Assembly: GCF_030246905.1 (NCBI RefSeq) | Contig: NZ_CP126741.1 | Location: forward strand, 1,488,001-1,552,000 | DNA: 64,000 bases | Reading direction: 5' to 3' | Origin: Microbacterium sp. zg-Y818 | GTDB taxonomy: Bacteria; Actinomycetota; Actinomycetes; Actinomycetales; Microbacteriaceae | Shown here: one piece after another, positions 30,922 to 40,304 of the stretch | How the letters are laid out: each line of letters starts with the position of its first letter | Position numbering within the stretch: position 1 is the stretch's first letter | The notes under the pieces: model-generated | What the model was told of the DNA's origin: nothing | What the model saw: the letters and a program-made list of their open reading frames with translations, nothing else | Database searches by the model: none | Program-made: the position numbers and the translations under genes

Positions 30922-33006
30922 GTGGCCACAACGAAGAAAACACCCCCGTCGCGCCCCTGGCGGAGCACCGCCGAACTGCCGCTCCGCCCCGCTGTGCCGT
31001 GGCAGTCGGCATCCGACACCGTCGCGGGCCGCATTCCCCTCGCCCTTCCCCGGCCAAGCGTTCCCGACCCCGGTTTCCGGCCCACCGCCTTCGTCGGCGA
31101 GGCGGTGCCGTTCCGCGTCACCGCGTTCCGTGAGGGCCACGACCTCATCGGCGTGCACCTTCGGCTGTTCGCTCCGAACGGCGAGGAGTCGCTGCACCGC
31201 CTGTCGCCGCTGAACGACGGATTCGACCGGTGGAGCGTGCTGGTCTCCCCCACCGCGCAGGGGGTCTGGCGGTTCCGGTTCGAGGCCTTCGGCGATGACT
31301 TCGCCACCTGGGAGCACGCAGCCGATCTGAAGATCGCGGCCGGCGTGGATGCCGAGCTCATGCGGGAATCCGGGGCGCTGCTGTTCCAGCGTGCTGCCGT
31401 GGAGAGGTCGCGTCCCGCCGCGGAACGGCGCCGGCTCGAAGCCGCCGCCGCGCGGCTGCGTGACGCGTCACTCTCCGACAGCGCTGCGCTCGAGATCGTC
31501 CGGGACCCCGAGATCGCGGCACTGTTCGCCGCGCGCCCGCTGCAGTCCCTCCTCACCGTCGGCCCGACCCATGAGCTGCTGGTGGAGCGCGAGCGCGCCG
31601 GCGTCGGCGCCTGGTACGAGTTCTTCCCCCGTTCCGAAGGTGCCGTGAGACGCACCGACGGCACGGTGCAGAGCGGGACGTTCCGCACCGCCGCCGAGCG
31701 GCTTCCGGCAGTGGCGGCGATGGGCTTCGATGTGCTCTACCTCCCGCCCATCCACCCGATCGGCGAAACCAACCGCAAGGGCCGCAACAACACGCTCGAC
31801 CCCCAGCCCGGCGACCCCGGCTCGCCCTGGGCCATCGGCTCCGCGGCGGGCGGACACGACGCGGTGCACCCCGATCTCGGCACGATCGAGGACTTCCGCG
31901 CCTTCGTGAAGGCCGCCGCCGGTCACGGCCTCGAGGTCGCCATCGACCTGGCACTGCAGGCCGCGCCCGACCACCCGTGGGTCACCGAGCACCCGGAGTG
32001 GTTCACCACCCTGCCCGACGGATCCATCGCCTACGCCGAGAACCCGCCGAAGAAGTACCAGGACATCTACCCGGTGAACTTCGACAACGATCCCGAGGGC
32101 ATCCGTGCCGAGGTGCTGCGGATCGTCCGGCACTGGATCGCGCAGGGCGTGAAGATCTTCCGCGTCGACAACCCGCACACCAAGCCGCTGCAGTTCTGGG
32201 AGTGGCTCATCGCCACCGTCAACGACGAGGACCCCGACGTGGTGTTCCTCGCCGAGGCGTTCACCCGCCCGGCGCCGATGCAGCGTCTGGCGATCGCGGG
32301 CTTCCAGCAGAGCTACTCGTACTTCACCTGGCGCAACACCAAGGCCGAGCTCGAGGAGTTCCTGGGATCGGTCAGTGACGAGACCGCCGACTTCATGCGG
32401 CCGAACCTCTTCGTCAACACGCCCGACATCCTGACCGAGTACCTGCAGTACGGAGGCCGTCCCGCCTACCGGGTGCGTGCGGCGATCGCGGCGACCGCCG
32501 GGGCCTCGTACGGCGTCTACGCCGGATACGAGCTCTACGAGAACGTCGCGCGCCCGGGCTCCGAAGAGAACATCGACAACGAGAAGTACGAGTACAAGCT
32601 GCGCGACTGGGCGGCCGCCGAGGCGAGCGGTGACTCGCTGGCGCCGTTCCTCACGCGGCTCAACGAGATCCGTCGCGCGCATCCGGCGCTGCGGCAGCTG
32701 CGCAACCTCCGCATCCACCGCAGCGACGACGACGCCATCCTCGTCTACTCCAAGCACCTGCCGGCCGCGCTGTCACCCGACGGCGTCGCCGACACGATCA
32801 TCGTGGTCGCCAACGTAGACCCGCACTCGGCCCGCCAGACGATGGTGCACCTCGACACCGCCCAGTGGGGCGTCAATCCGGGCGAGGCGTTCGACGTCGT
32901 CGACCTGGTCAGCGGGGCCGAATGGACCTGGACCGACCACAACTTCGTGCGGCTGGATGCCTTCCACGAGCCAGCCCACATCCTGCACGTGAAGGAGCGC
33001 CGATGA
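30922..33006 (+). CDS. glgE: Alpha-1,4-glucan:maltose-1-phosphate maltosyltransferase
   Basis: Transfers maltosyl units from alpha-maltose 1-phosphate to the non-reducing end of alpha-glucan. The 694-residue protein has the GlgE domain plan: an N-terminal beta-sandwich (FRVTAFREGHDLIGVHLRL), a helical insert (about 145-215), then the GH13 barrel with YLPPIHPIG, IDLALQAAPDHPW, nucleophile Asp416 in KIFRVDNPHTKP and acid/base Glu445 in FLAEAFTRP. The length is normal. The stop overlaps the glgB start (ATGA), so GlgE and the branching enzyme are coupled, as in other actinobacteria. Confidence 0.96.
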   Translation: MATTKKTPPSRPWRSTAELPLRPAVPWQSASDTVAGRIPLALPRPSVPDPGFRPTAFVGEAVPFRVTAFREGHDLIGVHLRLFAPNGEESLHRLSPLNDGFDRWSVLVSPTAQGVWRFRFEAFGDDFATWEHAADLKIAAGVDAELMRESGALLFQRAAVERSRPAAERRRLEAAAARLRDASLSDSAALEIVRDPEIAALFAARPLQSLLTVGPTHELLVERERAGVGAWYEFFPRSEGAVRRTDGTVQSGTFRTAAERLPAVAAMGFDVLYLPPIHPIGETNRKGRNNTLDPQPGDPGSPWAIGSAAGGHDAVHPDLGTIEDFRAFVKAAAGHGLEVAIDLALQAAPDHPWVTEHPEWFTTLPDGSIAYAENPPKKYQDIYPVNFDNDPEGIRAEVLRIVRHWIAQGVKIFRVDNPHTKPLQFWEWLIATVNDEDPDVVFLAEAFTRPAPMQRLAIAGFQQSYSYFTWRNTKAELEEFLGSVSDETADFMRPNLFVNTPDILTEYLQYGGRPAYRVRAAIAATAGASYGVYAGYELYENVARPGSEENIDNEKYEYKLRDWAAAEASGDSLAPFLTRLNEIRRAHPALRQLRNLRIHRSDDDAILVYSKHLPAALSPDGVADTIIVVANVDPHSARQTMVHLDTAQWGVNPGEAFDVVDLVSGAEWTWTDHNFVRLDAFHEPAHILHVKERR

Positions 33007-35144
33007 CCCCGCCCGATGACCGGATACTCGATACGGTCGCAACCGGCTCGTACCACGCGCCCCACGAGGTGCTCGGCATCCACCCCGCCGGTGATGGACG
33101 CTGGGTGATCCGCGCACGCCGCCCCCTCGCGGCGACGGTGACCGCGGAACTCGCCGACGGACGCAAGGTCGCACTTCACCACCTGCGCGCCGGCATCTGG
33201 GAGGGCGAGTTCGCCGCGTCGGACGCTCCGGCATACGTCCTCGCTTCGACCTACGACGACGGCACCGGCTACATCGCAGAGGACCCGTACCGCTTTCTCC
33301 CGACGATCGGCGAACTCGATCTGCACCTGATCGGCGAGGGTCGGCACGAGCAGCTCTGGCTCGCGCTCGGCGCGCACGTGCGCCGTTCGCAGGGCGTAGA
33401 GGGCGTGGGATTCACCGTGTGGGCGCCCAACGCCCAGGCGGTGCGGGTGGTCGGCGACTTCAACGGATGGGACGGACAGGGGCACGCGATGCGGTCGCTC
33501 GGCGGCAGCGGCGTGTGGGAGCTGTTCATCCCCGACATCGGCGTCGGCACCGTCTACAAGTTCGAGATCCTCACCCGTGGCGGGCAGTGGATCCTCAAGG
33601 CCGACCCGATGGCTCGCCTGGCCGAGATTCCGCCCGGCACGGCATCCGTCGTCACCGACACCGCGTACCGATGGGAGGACGGCGACTGGGTTGCTGCGCG
33701 GGAGCGCAGCTCGCCCCACGCGCAGCCCATGTCGACGTACGAGGTGCACCTCGGGTCGTGGCGTCCAGGGCTGTCGTACCGCGATGCCGCCGACCAGCTC
33801 ATCGAATACGTCACCGCGCAGGGCTTCACGCACGTGGAGTTCATGCCGCTCGCCGAGCACCCGTTCGGCGGGTCGTGGGGCTACCAGGTCAGCGGGTACT
33901 ACGCGCCGACCAGCCGGTTCGGCGACCCCGATGACCTGCGCTTCCTGATCGACCGCCTTCACCAGGCCGGCATCGGCGTGATCATGGACTGGGTGCCGGG
34001 ACACTTCCCGAAGGACGCCTTCGCGCTCGCCCGATTCGATGGCGACACCCTGTACGAGCACGGCGATCCGCGCCGGGGCGAGCACCGCGACTGGGGCACG
34101 CTCATCTTCGATTACGGGCGCCGTGAGGTGCGCAACTTCCTGGTGGCAAACGCCCTGTACTGGTTCGAGGAGTTCCACGTCGACGGGCTGCGCGTGGATG
34201 CCGTGGCATCCATGCTGTACCTCGACTACTCCCGCGAACCGGGCGAATGGGTCCCCAACATCCACGGCGGCCGCGAGAACCTCGAGGCGATCGGCTTCCT
34301 GCAGGAGGTCAACGCCACGGCGTACAAGCGCTTCCCCGGCATCGCGATGATCGCCGAGGAGTCCACCAGCTTCCCCGGAGTCACCGCGCCGACCAGCGAG
34401 GGCGGGCTGGGGTTCGGGTTCAAGTGGAACATGGGCTGGATGAACGACTCGCTCCAGTACATCAAGCGGGATCCGATGTACCGCGCGCACCACGAGGGCG
34501 AGCTGTCGTTCTCCTTCGTCTACGCCTTCAGCGAGAACTTCATCCTGCCGATCAGCCACGACGAGGTCGTGCACGGCAAGGGCACGCTCTTCAGCCGCAT
34601 GCCCGGCGATCACTGGCAGAAGCTTGCGAACATGCGTGCCTTCCTGGCGTACATGTGGGGGCACCCCGGCAAGCAGCTGCTGTTCATGGGTCAGGAGTTC
34701 GGGCAGATCGCGGAGTGGTCCGAGGGGCGCAGCCTCGACTGGTGGCTGCTGGACCAGCCGGCACACCAGCAGCTGCATTCCTATGTCGCGACGCTCAACC
34801 GGCTGTACCGGGAGCACCCCGCCCTCTGGCAGCGCGACCACGATGGCGCCGCGTTCTCGCGGGTGGGCGGCCCCGTGTGGAACCCGAACGTCCTCGCCTT
34901 CGCGCGCCGCGACGATGACGGCGGTGTGGTCACGGTCGTCTGCAACTTCTCCGGTGTGCCGGTCCACGGGTTCGAGCTCGATCTGCCCGCTGCCGGCACG
35001 TGGCGCGAGGTGCTCAACACCGACGCCGCGGAGTACGGCGGGTCGGGGGTCGGCAACATGGGCTCGGTCCACGCCGGCGAGGGCGGCCGCGCGACGATGG
35101 TGCTCCCCCCGCTCGGGGTGCTCTGGCTCCGCCACGAGGGCTGA
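33003..35144 (+). CDS. glgB: 1,4-alpha-glucan branching enzyme
   Basis: Makes alpha-1,6 branches in glycogen-like glucan built by GlgE. The 713-residue product carries two N-terminal beta domains (GSYHAPHEVLGIHP and the CBM48 FTVWAPNAQAVRVVGDFNGWDG), then the GH13 barrel with MDWVPGHFPKDAF, nucleophile Asp399 in DGLRVDAVASML, acid/base Glu452 in MIAEESTSFPGV and LPISHDEVVHGKG. A C-terminal domain ends at LRHEG. The long form with both N domains is as in mycobacteria and Streptomyces. A strong terminator follows. Confidence 0.97.
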   Translation: MTPPDDRILDTVATGSYHAPHEVLGIHPAGDGRWVIRARRPLAATVTAELADGRKVALHHLRAGIWEGEFAASDAPAYVLASTYDDGTGYIAEDPYRFLPTIGELDLHLIGEGRHEQLWLALGAHVRRSQGVEGVGFTVWAPNAQAVRVVGDFNGWDGQGHAMRSLGGSGVWELFIPDIGVGTVYKFEILTRGGQWILKADPMARLAEIPPGTASVVTDTAYRWEDGDWVAARERSSPHAQPMSTYEVHLGSWRPGLSYRDAADQLIEYVTAQGFTHVEFMPLAEHPFGGSWGYQVSGYYAPTSRFGDPDDLRFLIDRLHQAGIGVIMDWVPGHFPKDAFALARFDGDTLYEHGDPRRGEHRDWGTLIFDYGRREVRNFLVANALYWFEEFHVDGLRVDAVASMLYLDYSREPGEWVPNIHGGRENLEAIGFLQEVNATAYKRFPGIAMIAEESTSFPGVTAPTSEGGLGFGFKWNMGWMNDSLQYIKRDPMYRAHHEGELSFSFVYAFSENFILPISHDEVVHGKGTLFSRMPGDHWQKLANMRAFLAYMWGHPGKQLLFMGQEFGQIAEWSEGRSLDWWLLDQPAHQQLHSYVATLNRLYREHPALWQRDHDGAAFSRVGGPVWNPNVLAFARRDDDGGVVTVVCNFSGVPVHGFELDLPAAGTWREVLNTDAAEYGGSGVGNMGSVHAGEGGRATMVLPPLGVLWLRHEG

Positions 35145-35162
35145 CCCACGCTTGCGGCTTTC

Positions 35163-35192
35163 GGGCCGCGTGGCTTGCCCGCCACGCGGCCC
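35163..35192. terminator. Terminator hairpin between glgB and the YbbN-like gene
   Basis: GGGCCGCGTGG at 35163-35173 pairs with CCACGCGGCCC at 35182-35192 (perfect 11-bp stem, 8-base loop). It lies between convergent stop codons and may serve both strands. Confidence 0.75.
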
Positions 35193-35247
35193 CGACGCCT
35201 GCGCGATGTCGCGTGATTCGGTGCAGTGACCGCGCGACCCGCGCGGG

Positions 35248-36195
35248 TCAGAACATGAGGTTGGCCAGTGCGCGACGGGCGTGCAGCACGCGGGGGTCGG
35301 CGTCGCCGACGAGCCCGAACAGCTCCAGCAGACGCTCGCGCACCGGAGCACGCTCGTCCGTCGGAAGTTCCGCGAACAGCTGCAGCAGGCGCGTGAAGGC
35401 GTCCTCGACATGGCCGCCCGCGACATCCAGGTCGGCGACGGCGAACTGCGCCTGCACGTCATGCGGCGCGGCGGCCGCGGCGGCGCGGGTCGCCTGCAGG
35501 TCCAGCCCCTGCACGCGCTCGAGCAGTCGCACCTGTCCGAGGCCCGAGCGGGCCTCTTCATCGCGGGGGTTCTCGGCGAGAGCCTGCTCGTATGCGGCGG
35601 CTGCCCGCGCGTAGTCGCCGGACTCGATGGCGTCGAAGGCCTCGGCGTGCAGCGGCGGCAACGCAGGCTCGGACACCTCGGTGGCGGCAGCGCCCGGCTC
35701 CCCCGCATCAACGGTGCCGGTCACGCCGTTCTGCGCGGCGAGCTGCAGCAGCTGGCCGAACACCTCGCGCACCTGCGCCTCGGGAACGGCGCCGGTGAAC
35801 AGCGGCACCGGCTGGCCTGCGACGAGCGCGACGACCATCGGGATGGACTGGGCACGGAAGCCCTGCGCGAGCTGCGGGTTGGCGTCGACGTCGACCTTCG
35901 CGAGCACGACGCGGCCGGCGAGCTCGGTGACCACCTTCTCGAGCACGGGGCTCAGCTGCTTGCACGGCCCGCACCACTCGGCCCAGAGGTCCACGACGAC
36001 GGGAACCGTGCGCGACAGCTCGAGGATCTCGCCGAAGGTGGCGTCGGTCACGTCCACGATGAGGCTCGGAACGGATGCCGAAGGGCCGGCACCTGCAGCA
36101 CCGTCACCGGAGGCCGCGGCGGGCGGCTGCGGGCGGCTGCGCAGCGAGGAGAGGTCTACGGCGCCGCGCAGAACGGAGCTGGTGGGGTCGGTCAC
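35248..36195 (-). CDS. Thioredoxin/TPR co-chaperone (YbbN/CnoX-like)
   Basis: A 315-residue cytosolic protein. A disordered Pro/Ala N-terminus (1-45) is followed by a thioredoxin domain with WAEWCGPCKQ (Cys75 and Cys78) and the cis-Pro loop SIPMVV, then a tetratricopeptide-like helical half (about 180-310; DYARAAAAYEQALAENPRDEEARSGLGQVRLL). This is the YbbN layout; E. coli CnoX lacks the CPC redox pair and acts as a holdase, while this one keeps CGPC and may be redox active. GTG 36195 overlaps the upstream stop (GTGA), which couples it to the membrane protein. Confidence 0.9.
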   Translation of the reverse strand: MTDPTSSVLRGAVDLSSLRSRPQPPAAASGDGAAGAGPSASVPSLIVDVTDATFGEILELSRTVPVVVDLWAEWCGPCKQLSPVLEKVVTELAGRVVLAKVDVDANPQLAQGFRAQSIPMVVALVAGQPVPLFTGAVPEAQVREVFGQLLQLAAQNGVTGTVDAGEPGAAATEVSEPALPPLHAEAFDAIESGDYARAAAAYEQALAENPRDEEARSGLGQVRLLERVQGLDLQATRAAAAAAPHDVQAQFAVADLDVAGGHVEDAFTRLLQLFAELPTDERAPVRERLLELFGLVGDADPRVLHARRALANLMF

Positions 36196-38024
36196 GGAAT
36201 CACCTTCGCGTCGAGGATGTGGGAGCTGTACCCGAGCAGCTGGATCCGCTCGGTGGAGGACTTCGCAGGCACGTAGAAGAAGAGCTGGTCCCCGAAGGTC
36301 GTCGTGAACCCGGAGGCCGACTGCGTGGCCCCGGTGAGCGTCGACACCGTGGGGTTGCCGTCGAGCTTGATGACGGCATCCTCGGTGGTCGGCTTCACCG
36401 TCTCGTTCTCGTTCACGGTGACTGCGACGATGGCGCCGTTCTCGAGGGTGGACAGCGCGACGGGCGGCTGGGATCCCGCCACCGACTCGAACGTGAGACT
36501 GCCGGTCTGTGCACCCGTTTCATTGAACGCGGCGAGACGGGCGGCGCGGTCGGTCGTCACGCCCACGCGGAACTGGTCAGCGGCGTCGTCGAAGAGCTCG
36601 GCGTACTGACTCTGGTCACCGTTGTTGAGTACGTCGGCGTAGGCCGTGGCCAGATCCTCCGGCGCGATGGCGAGGAACGCGTTGTCGGGTGAGACCTGCG
36701 TGGCGCCCACGTACGCCGGCGCGAGCGGGAGCTCGGTCGTGGCATCCAGGCCGCCCAGGTACGACAGCTTGTACTCCGACCACGGGTCCTCCTGCGACAG
36801 GAACATGATCGTGTTGCCGGACTCCTCATCGCCGACCACCGCCATGAACGTGCGGGGCCACCCCTCGTACGCCTGCGGCAGCAGGATCGGCAGCGGACCC
36901 GCTGGCACCGGCGGCAGCGCCTTCTGCTCGGGGATCGCCCCGCGCAGGGTGTAATTCGTGCGGCGCTCCGCGAGAGCGGGTCCCGTCAGCCGCGTGGCTG
37001 CGACGTCGGCGTCGAGTGACTCGTCGGCAGCGGCCACCTGCTCGGCGACGCGCTGAAGGATGCGCTCGGCTTGGGGTTCGGTGACCACCGGCGGCTGCTG
37101 GCTCTCCGGTGCGATCACTGTCGCGCTCGGCGTCGGTGTCGGTGAGGCTTCGAACTGCGGCCAGGATTCCGAAGAGCAGCCGGCGAAGAGCAGGCCACTC
37201 ATGGCCACGGCCGGAATCGCGATGAATCCGCGACGCTTGCCGGTAAGGGAACGGCGCCTCGGAGAGGAGCTGACGACCCCCTTCGCCTCCTCCTCGACGG
37301 AGAGGTCGATCGGCTGCGTGTGCGGCATCGGAATGCCCTTGCGGCGCGGGCCGCGCGAGCGTCGGACATGGCGGATGCCGAGGATGTAGAGAACGATTCC
37401 GATGGCCAAGACGATGATCCCACCCGCGATGAGGGGGCCTGCCCACGGAGTCGCATTCGCGATCGGCCAGGTGATCGTCAGGCGCGACGGCGCGGGGGCG
37501 CTGCCGTCGGCGGCGATCAGCACGCTCATGTCCTCGGGGAGCTGCAGCGTCTGGATGAGCAGGTCCTCATCGGTGAATTCGTCGAGCCAGAGGTCGGACC
37601 CTGCCGGGGACATCGGAGCGACGGTCGTCGCCGCAGCATCGGTGGATGCGGTGCCCGCTGCTGCGTCGGCGGCTTCTGGGGAATCACCGGTCGCGGGCTC
37701 CGCCGCCGGAGAGACGACCTCGGATGCCACGACGCCGTCGTCCAGCGCGACGTGGGCGTACTCCCAGGGCGACAGCCAGGCCTCGAGGTCCGCAGTGCGG
37801 CCGTACGCGGCGAAGATCGCGCCCTCCCCCTGTGCGCGCAGTGTCTGAGAACCGGGCTGGCTGCGCAGCACGCCGCCGTCGACGAGCACGTAGGGAACGT
37901 CCTCGGCAACCTCGATCGTCTCGCTCTGCGAAGTGGGACCCTGGAACACGGTGCGCTGCGCGAGGCCGGCGCCGATCATCAGGGCGGCCAGCACGAATGC
38001 CACCACTGCCCATACGAATCGCAC
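36192..38024 (-). CDS. Large membrane protein with internal lipobox-like segment (610 aa)
   Basis: I do not recognise a functional family; similar actinobacterial proteins are annotated hypothetical. Helix 1 (FVWAVVAFVLAALMIGAG, about 3-20), an external region to about 195, helix 2 (GPLIAGGIIVLAIGIVLYILGI), a basic cytosolic loop (RHVRRSRGPRRKG ... RRRSLTGKRRG), then a third hydrophobic segment ending SGLLFAGC-SS with Cys283 in a lipobox-like position, and a large external domain with the pattern of secreted lipoproteins. GTG 38024 has AGAGAGG with 8-base spacing; GTG 38033 abuts that site and is less likely. It is coupled to the thioredoxin/TPR gene. Confidence 0.75.
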   Translation of the reverse strand: MRFVWAVVAFVLAALMIGAGLAQRTVFQGPTSQSETIEVAEDVPYVLVDGGVLRSQPGSQTLRAQGEGAIFAAYGRTADLEAWLSPWEYAHVALDDGVVASEVVSPAAEPATGDSPEAADAAAGTASTDAAATTVAPMSPAGSDLWLDEFTDEDLLIQTLQLPEDMSVLIAADGSAPAPSRLTITWPIANATPWAGPLIAGGIIVLAIGIVLYILGIRHVRRSRGPRRKGIPMPHTQPIDLSVEEEAKGVVSSSPRRRSLTGKRRGFIAIPAVAMSGLLFAGCSSESWPQFEASPTPTPSATVIAPESQQPPVVTEPQAERILQRVAEQVAAADESLDADVAATRLTGPALAERRTNYTLRGAIPEQKALPPVPAGPLPILLPQAYEGWPRTFMAVVGDEESGNTIMFLSQEDPWSEYKLSYLGGLDATTELPLAPAYVGATQVSPDNAFLAIAPEDLATAYADVLNNGDQSQYAELFDDAADQFRVGVTTDRAARLAAFNETGAQTGSLTFESVAGSQPPVALSTLENGAIVAVTVNENETVKPTTEDAVIKLDGNPTVSTLTGATQSASGFTTTFGDQLFFYVPAKSSTERIQLLGYSSHILDAKVIP

Positions 38025-38149
38025 GAAGAACACCTCTCTGAGCCCGCCTCACCGCGCGTGCGGGCACACAATCGACGTTTCAGCCTAGCGATAACGACCT
38101 GAATGTCGCCCGGGAGGGCGCGCCGACGTGGTGAAGGGCTGCGCCTGCG

Positions 38150-38155
38150 TATCCT
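38150..38155 (+). promoter_or_regulatory. -10 hexamer (TATCCT) for the AI-2E family gene
   Basis: TATCCT lies 29 bases before GTG 38185, giving a short leader that contains the AGGAGG ribosome binding site at 38173-38178. Confidence 0.45.
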
Positions 38156-38184
38156 GGCGGAACCGAGAAAGCAGGAGGCTGCAC

Positions 38185-39258
38185 GTGAAGATCCAGTACC
38201 CGTTCCGCACGGCGTTGATCGCAACGCTCGGTGTCGGGGTCGGCCTCCTGATCATCTCCGGGGTGTCCACCCTGCAGACGGTGCTGCTCTACGTCGGGAC
38301 GGCCCTGTTCCTGTCGCTGGGCCTGGACCCGATCATCTCGTGGCTGGAGCGGCGCCGGTTCCCCCGCTGGTCGGCCGTGCTCACGACCATCCTCGCTGTG
38401 CTCGCCGCCTTCGCCGGCATCGTGCTGATGGTGGTGCCGATCATCGTCGGGCAGATCTCACAGCTGGTAGCCCAGATTCAGAAGCTCTTCCGTTCCGGAG
38501 CCCTCGACGACCCGGTGACCGGGATCAAGGACTGGATGCACGGGGTCTTCCCGGCCCTGGACGTCGACGTCGTGTTCGGCTATCTCGAGGACTGGTACGC
38601 GACGCTCGACGTCGGCGAGATCGGGACGTCCGTCGGTGAGAGCCTGCTGGCTCTCGGCGGGGCGCTCATCGCGGGCTTCACCGGTGCATTCATCGTGCTG
38701 ATCCTGACCATCTACTTCACGGCATCGACGCCGTCCCTCAAAGCCGCGGTCTATCAGCTCGTTCCGGCATCCAAGCGTGAGCGCTTCATCGACCTGTCGG
38801 AGCAGATCACGAAGTCGGTGGGCTACTACGTCATCGGCCAGGGCAGTCTCGGTGTCATCAACGGCGTGCTGAGCGCGATCTTCCTGTCCATCATCGGCGC
38901 CCCCTTCCCGGCGGTGCTCGCCGTCGTCGCGTTCTTCTTCTCGCTGATCCCCCTGGTGGGCACGCTGACGGGATCCGCCATCATCGTGCTGACGTGCCTC
39001 ATCCCCGGGCTGGGCTCTCCCAGCACCGCGCTCGTGGCGTTGATCTACTACGTCATCTACATGCAGCTCGAGGCCTACCTGCTGTCGCCGCGCATCATGA
39101 ACCGTGCCGTGTCGATTCCCGGTGCCGTGGTGGTGATCGCGGCGCTGGCCGGTGGCTCACTGCTCGGCCTGCTGGGCGCGCTCATCGCCATCCCCGTCGC
39201 CGCGAGCATCCTGATCATCTACCGCCAGGTGATCATTCCCCGGCAGAACGAGCGCTGA
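38185..39258 (+). CDS. AI-2E (YdiK/PerM-type) family transporter
   Basis: A 357-residue polytopic membrane protein of the AI-2 exporter-like superfamily. Seven or eight hydrophobic segments are visible: ALIATLGVGVGLLIISG, TVLLYVGTALFLSLGLDPII, WSAVLTTILAVLAAFAGIVLMVVPIIVG, GALIAGFTGAFIVLILTIYF, YYVIGQGSLGVINGVLSAIFLSIIG, VLAVVAFFFSLIPLVGTLTGSAIIVLTCL and two near the end. The late motif LSPRIMNRAVSIPGAVVVIAALAGGSLLGLLGALIAIPVAA is characteristic. The transported substrate is unknown. The start is set by AGGAGG, 6 bases before GTG. It is convergent with the hydrolase gene. Confidence 0.9.
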   Translation: MKIQYPFRTALIATLGVGVGLLIISGVSTLQTVLLYVGTALFLSLGLDPIISWLERRRFPRWSAVLTTILAVLAAFAGIVLMVVPIIVGQISQLVAQIQKLFRSGALDDPVTGIKDWMHGVFPALDVDVVFGYLEDWYATLDVGEIGTSVGESLLALGGALIAGFTGAFIVLILTIYFTASTPSLKAAVYQLVPASKRERFIDLSEQITKSVGYYVIGQGSLGVINGVLSAIFLSIIGAPFPAVLAVVAFFFSLIPLVGTLTGSAIIVLTCLIPGLGSPSTALVALIYYVIYMQLEAYLLSPRIMNRAVSIPGAVVVIAALAGGSLLGLLGALIAIPVAASILIIYRQVIIPRQNER

Positions 39259-39284
39259 CACCGCACGGCGCGGCGTCAGCGGCC

Positions 39285-40007
39285 TCAGTCGGCCGAATCG
39301 GGCCACTCGGTGGGCAGCGGCACGGCCGCGGGGTTGACCACTCCCACGATCTCGTTCAGCACCCGTCGCGTCTGCGTCTCGCCCACCCACAGGTGCCGGC
39401 CGCCCTCCACCGGCACGAGGACGGCCTGCGGGATCGACGCGAAGCGCTCCGCGGCCTCGGCGGGGCGGAGATAGTCGTCGAACTCGGGGACGATCACGAC
39501 CACCGGGCGACCATCCTCGGCCCAGGCGGCCACCTCGTCGGCGGTGGTGCGGTGAAGCGGTGGGGACAGCAGGATGAGGCCCTCGAAGTCGTCGTGGTCA
39601 CGACCGTGCTTCAGCGCGAGTTCCGTCCCGAACGACCATCCGACCAGCCACGGCCGGGGAAGGCTTCGCTCCCGCACGAAAGCCATGGCAGCGGCGACAT
39701 CGAGGGCTTCAGCCCTGCCGCCGTCGAACTCGCCTTCGCTGGTACCCCGCGGCGACGTGGTGCCGCGGGTGTTGAAGCGCAGCACAGCGAGGTCGGCGAG
39801 GGCCGGCAGCCGGCCGGCGGCCTTGCGCAGGATGTGGGAGTCCATGAAACCGCCGGCGGTGGGCAGCGGATGCAGCGTCACCAGCGTCGCGACCGGGTCG
39901 TGGCCGAGAGGCGTCGCGAGCTCACCGACGAGGGTGAGTCCGTCGGCGGTGTGCAGTTCGATGTCTTCACGGCGCGCGGGAAGCTGCACCGGACCTCGGA
40001 TTTCCAT
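39285..40007 (-). CDS. Alpha/beta hydrolase (dienelactone/YfnB-like)
   Basis: A 240-residue cytosolic protein with a complete catalytic set: HPLPTAGG (oxyanion region, 46-53), nucleophile Ser125 in GWSFGTEL, an acidic residue in VPEFDDYLRP and the His in GGRHLWVGE. The short form without a cap resembles the alpha/beta hydrolases that COG2945 groups. Substrate unknown. It starts 1 base after the stop of the zinc-motif gene and is probably co-transcribed with it and the SLT gene. Confidence 0.85.
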   Translation of the reverse strand: MEIRGPVQLPARREDIELHTADGLTLVGELATPLGHDPVATLVTLHPLPTAGGFMDSHILRKAAGRLPALADLAVLRFNTRGTTSPRGTSEGEFDGGRAEALDVAAAMAFVRERSLPRPWLVGWSFGTELALKHGRDHDDFEGLILLSPPLHRTTADEVAAWAEDGRPVVVIVPEFDDYLRPAEAAERFASIPQAVLVPVEGGRHLWVGETQTRRVLNEIVGVVNPAAVPLPTEWPDSAD

Positions 40008-40008
40008 G

Positions 40009-40293
40009 TCAGCCGATCCTCCAGCATGCGGTGTGCCAGTGACGCCGGTCGGCCAGCGCCGCGGCATCCCCTCGCACGTCGTCGGCGCGCCACGTCACGA
40101 GGTGCGCCACTCCCGGCTCGACTGCGCGTGCGCACCCCGGGCAGATGTACGTCTTCTGCGCCTTCGACGCTGCGACCGGCTGCACGGTCCACTCGCCCCC
40201 GCGGCGCACCTCCGTGCGAGCGAGCCCGGCGATGAGCCGGTCGAGCGAGTCGTTACGCGCGGGGGCGGGACGACGCCGACGAGAACGGGCCAT
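40009..40293 (-). CDS. Small basic zinc-motif protein (94 aa)
   Basis: A short protein with an Arg-rich N-terminus (MARSRRRRPAPARND) and a C-terminal probable zinc site: Cys51-x2-Cys54 (YICPGC), His64, and His85/His87 with Cys90 (RRHWHTAC). Proteins of this pattern are widespread in actinobacteria, often mislabelled ATP/GTP-binding; the function is unknown. It lies 11 bases after the SLT gene and 1 base before the hydrolase gene. Confidence 0.8.
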   Translation of the reverse strand: MARSRRRRPAPARNDSLDRLIAGLARTEVRRGGEWTVQPVAASKAQKTYICPGCARAVEPGVAHLVTWRADDVRGDAAALADRRHWHTACWRIG

Positions 40294-40304
40294 GGGCGAA
40301 GCGG

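Noticed and set aside
27514..31317. 1267-codon minus-strand frame fusing antisense of glgX/glgE to the cysteine desulfurase
   Set aside because: Only the last 394 codons match a known family; the upstream part is antisense to glgX and glgE. The real start is GTG 28698.
32745..35711. 988-codon minus-strand frame opposite glgB
   Set aside because: Antisense of a well-conserved enzyme, with low-complexity translation and no start signals.
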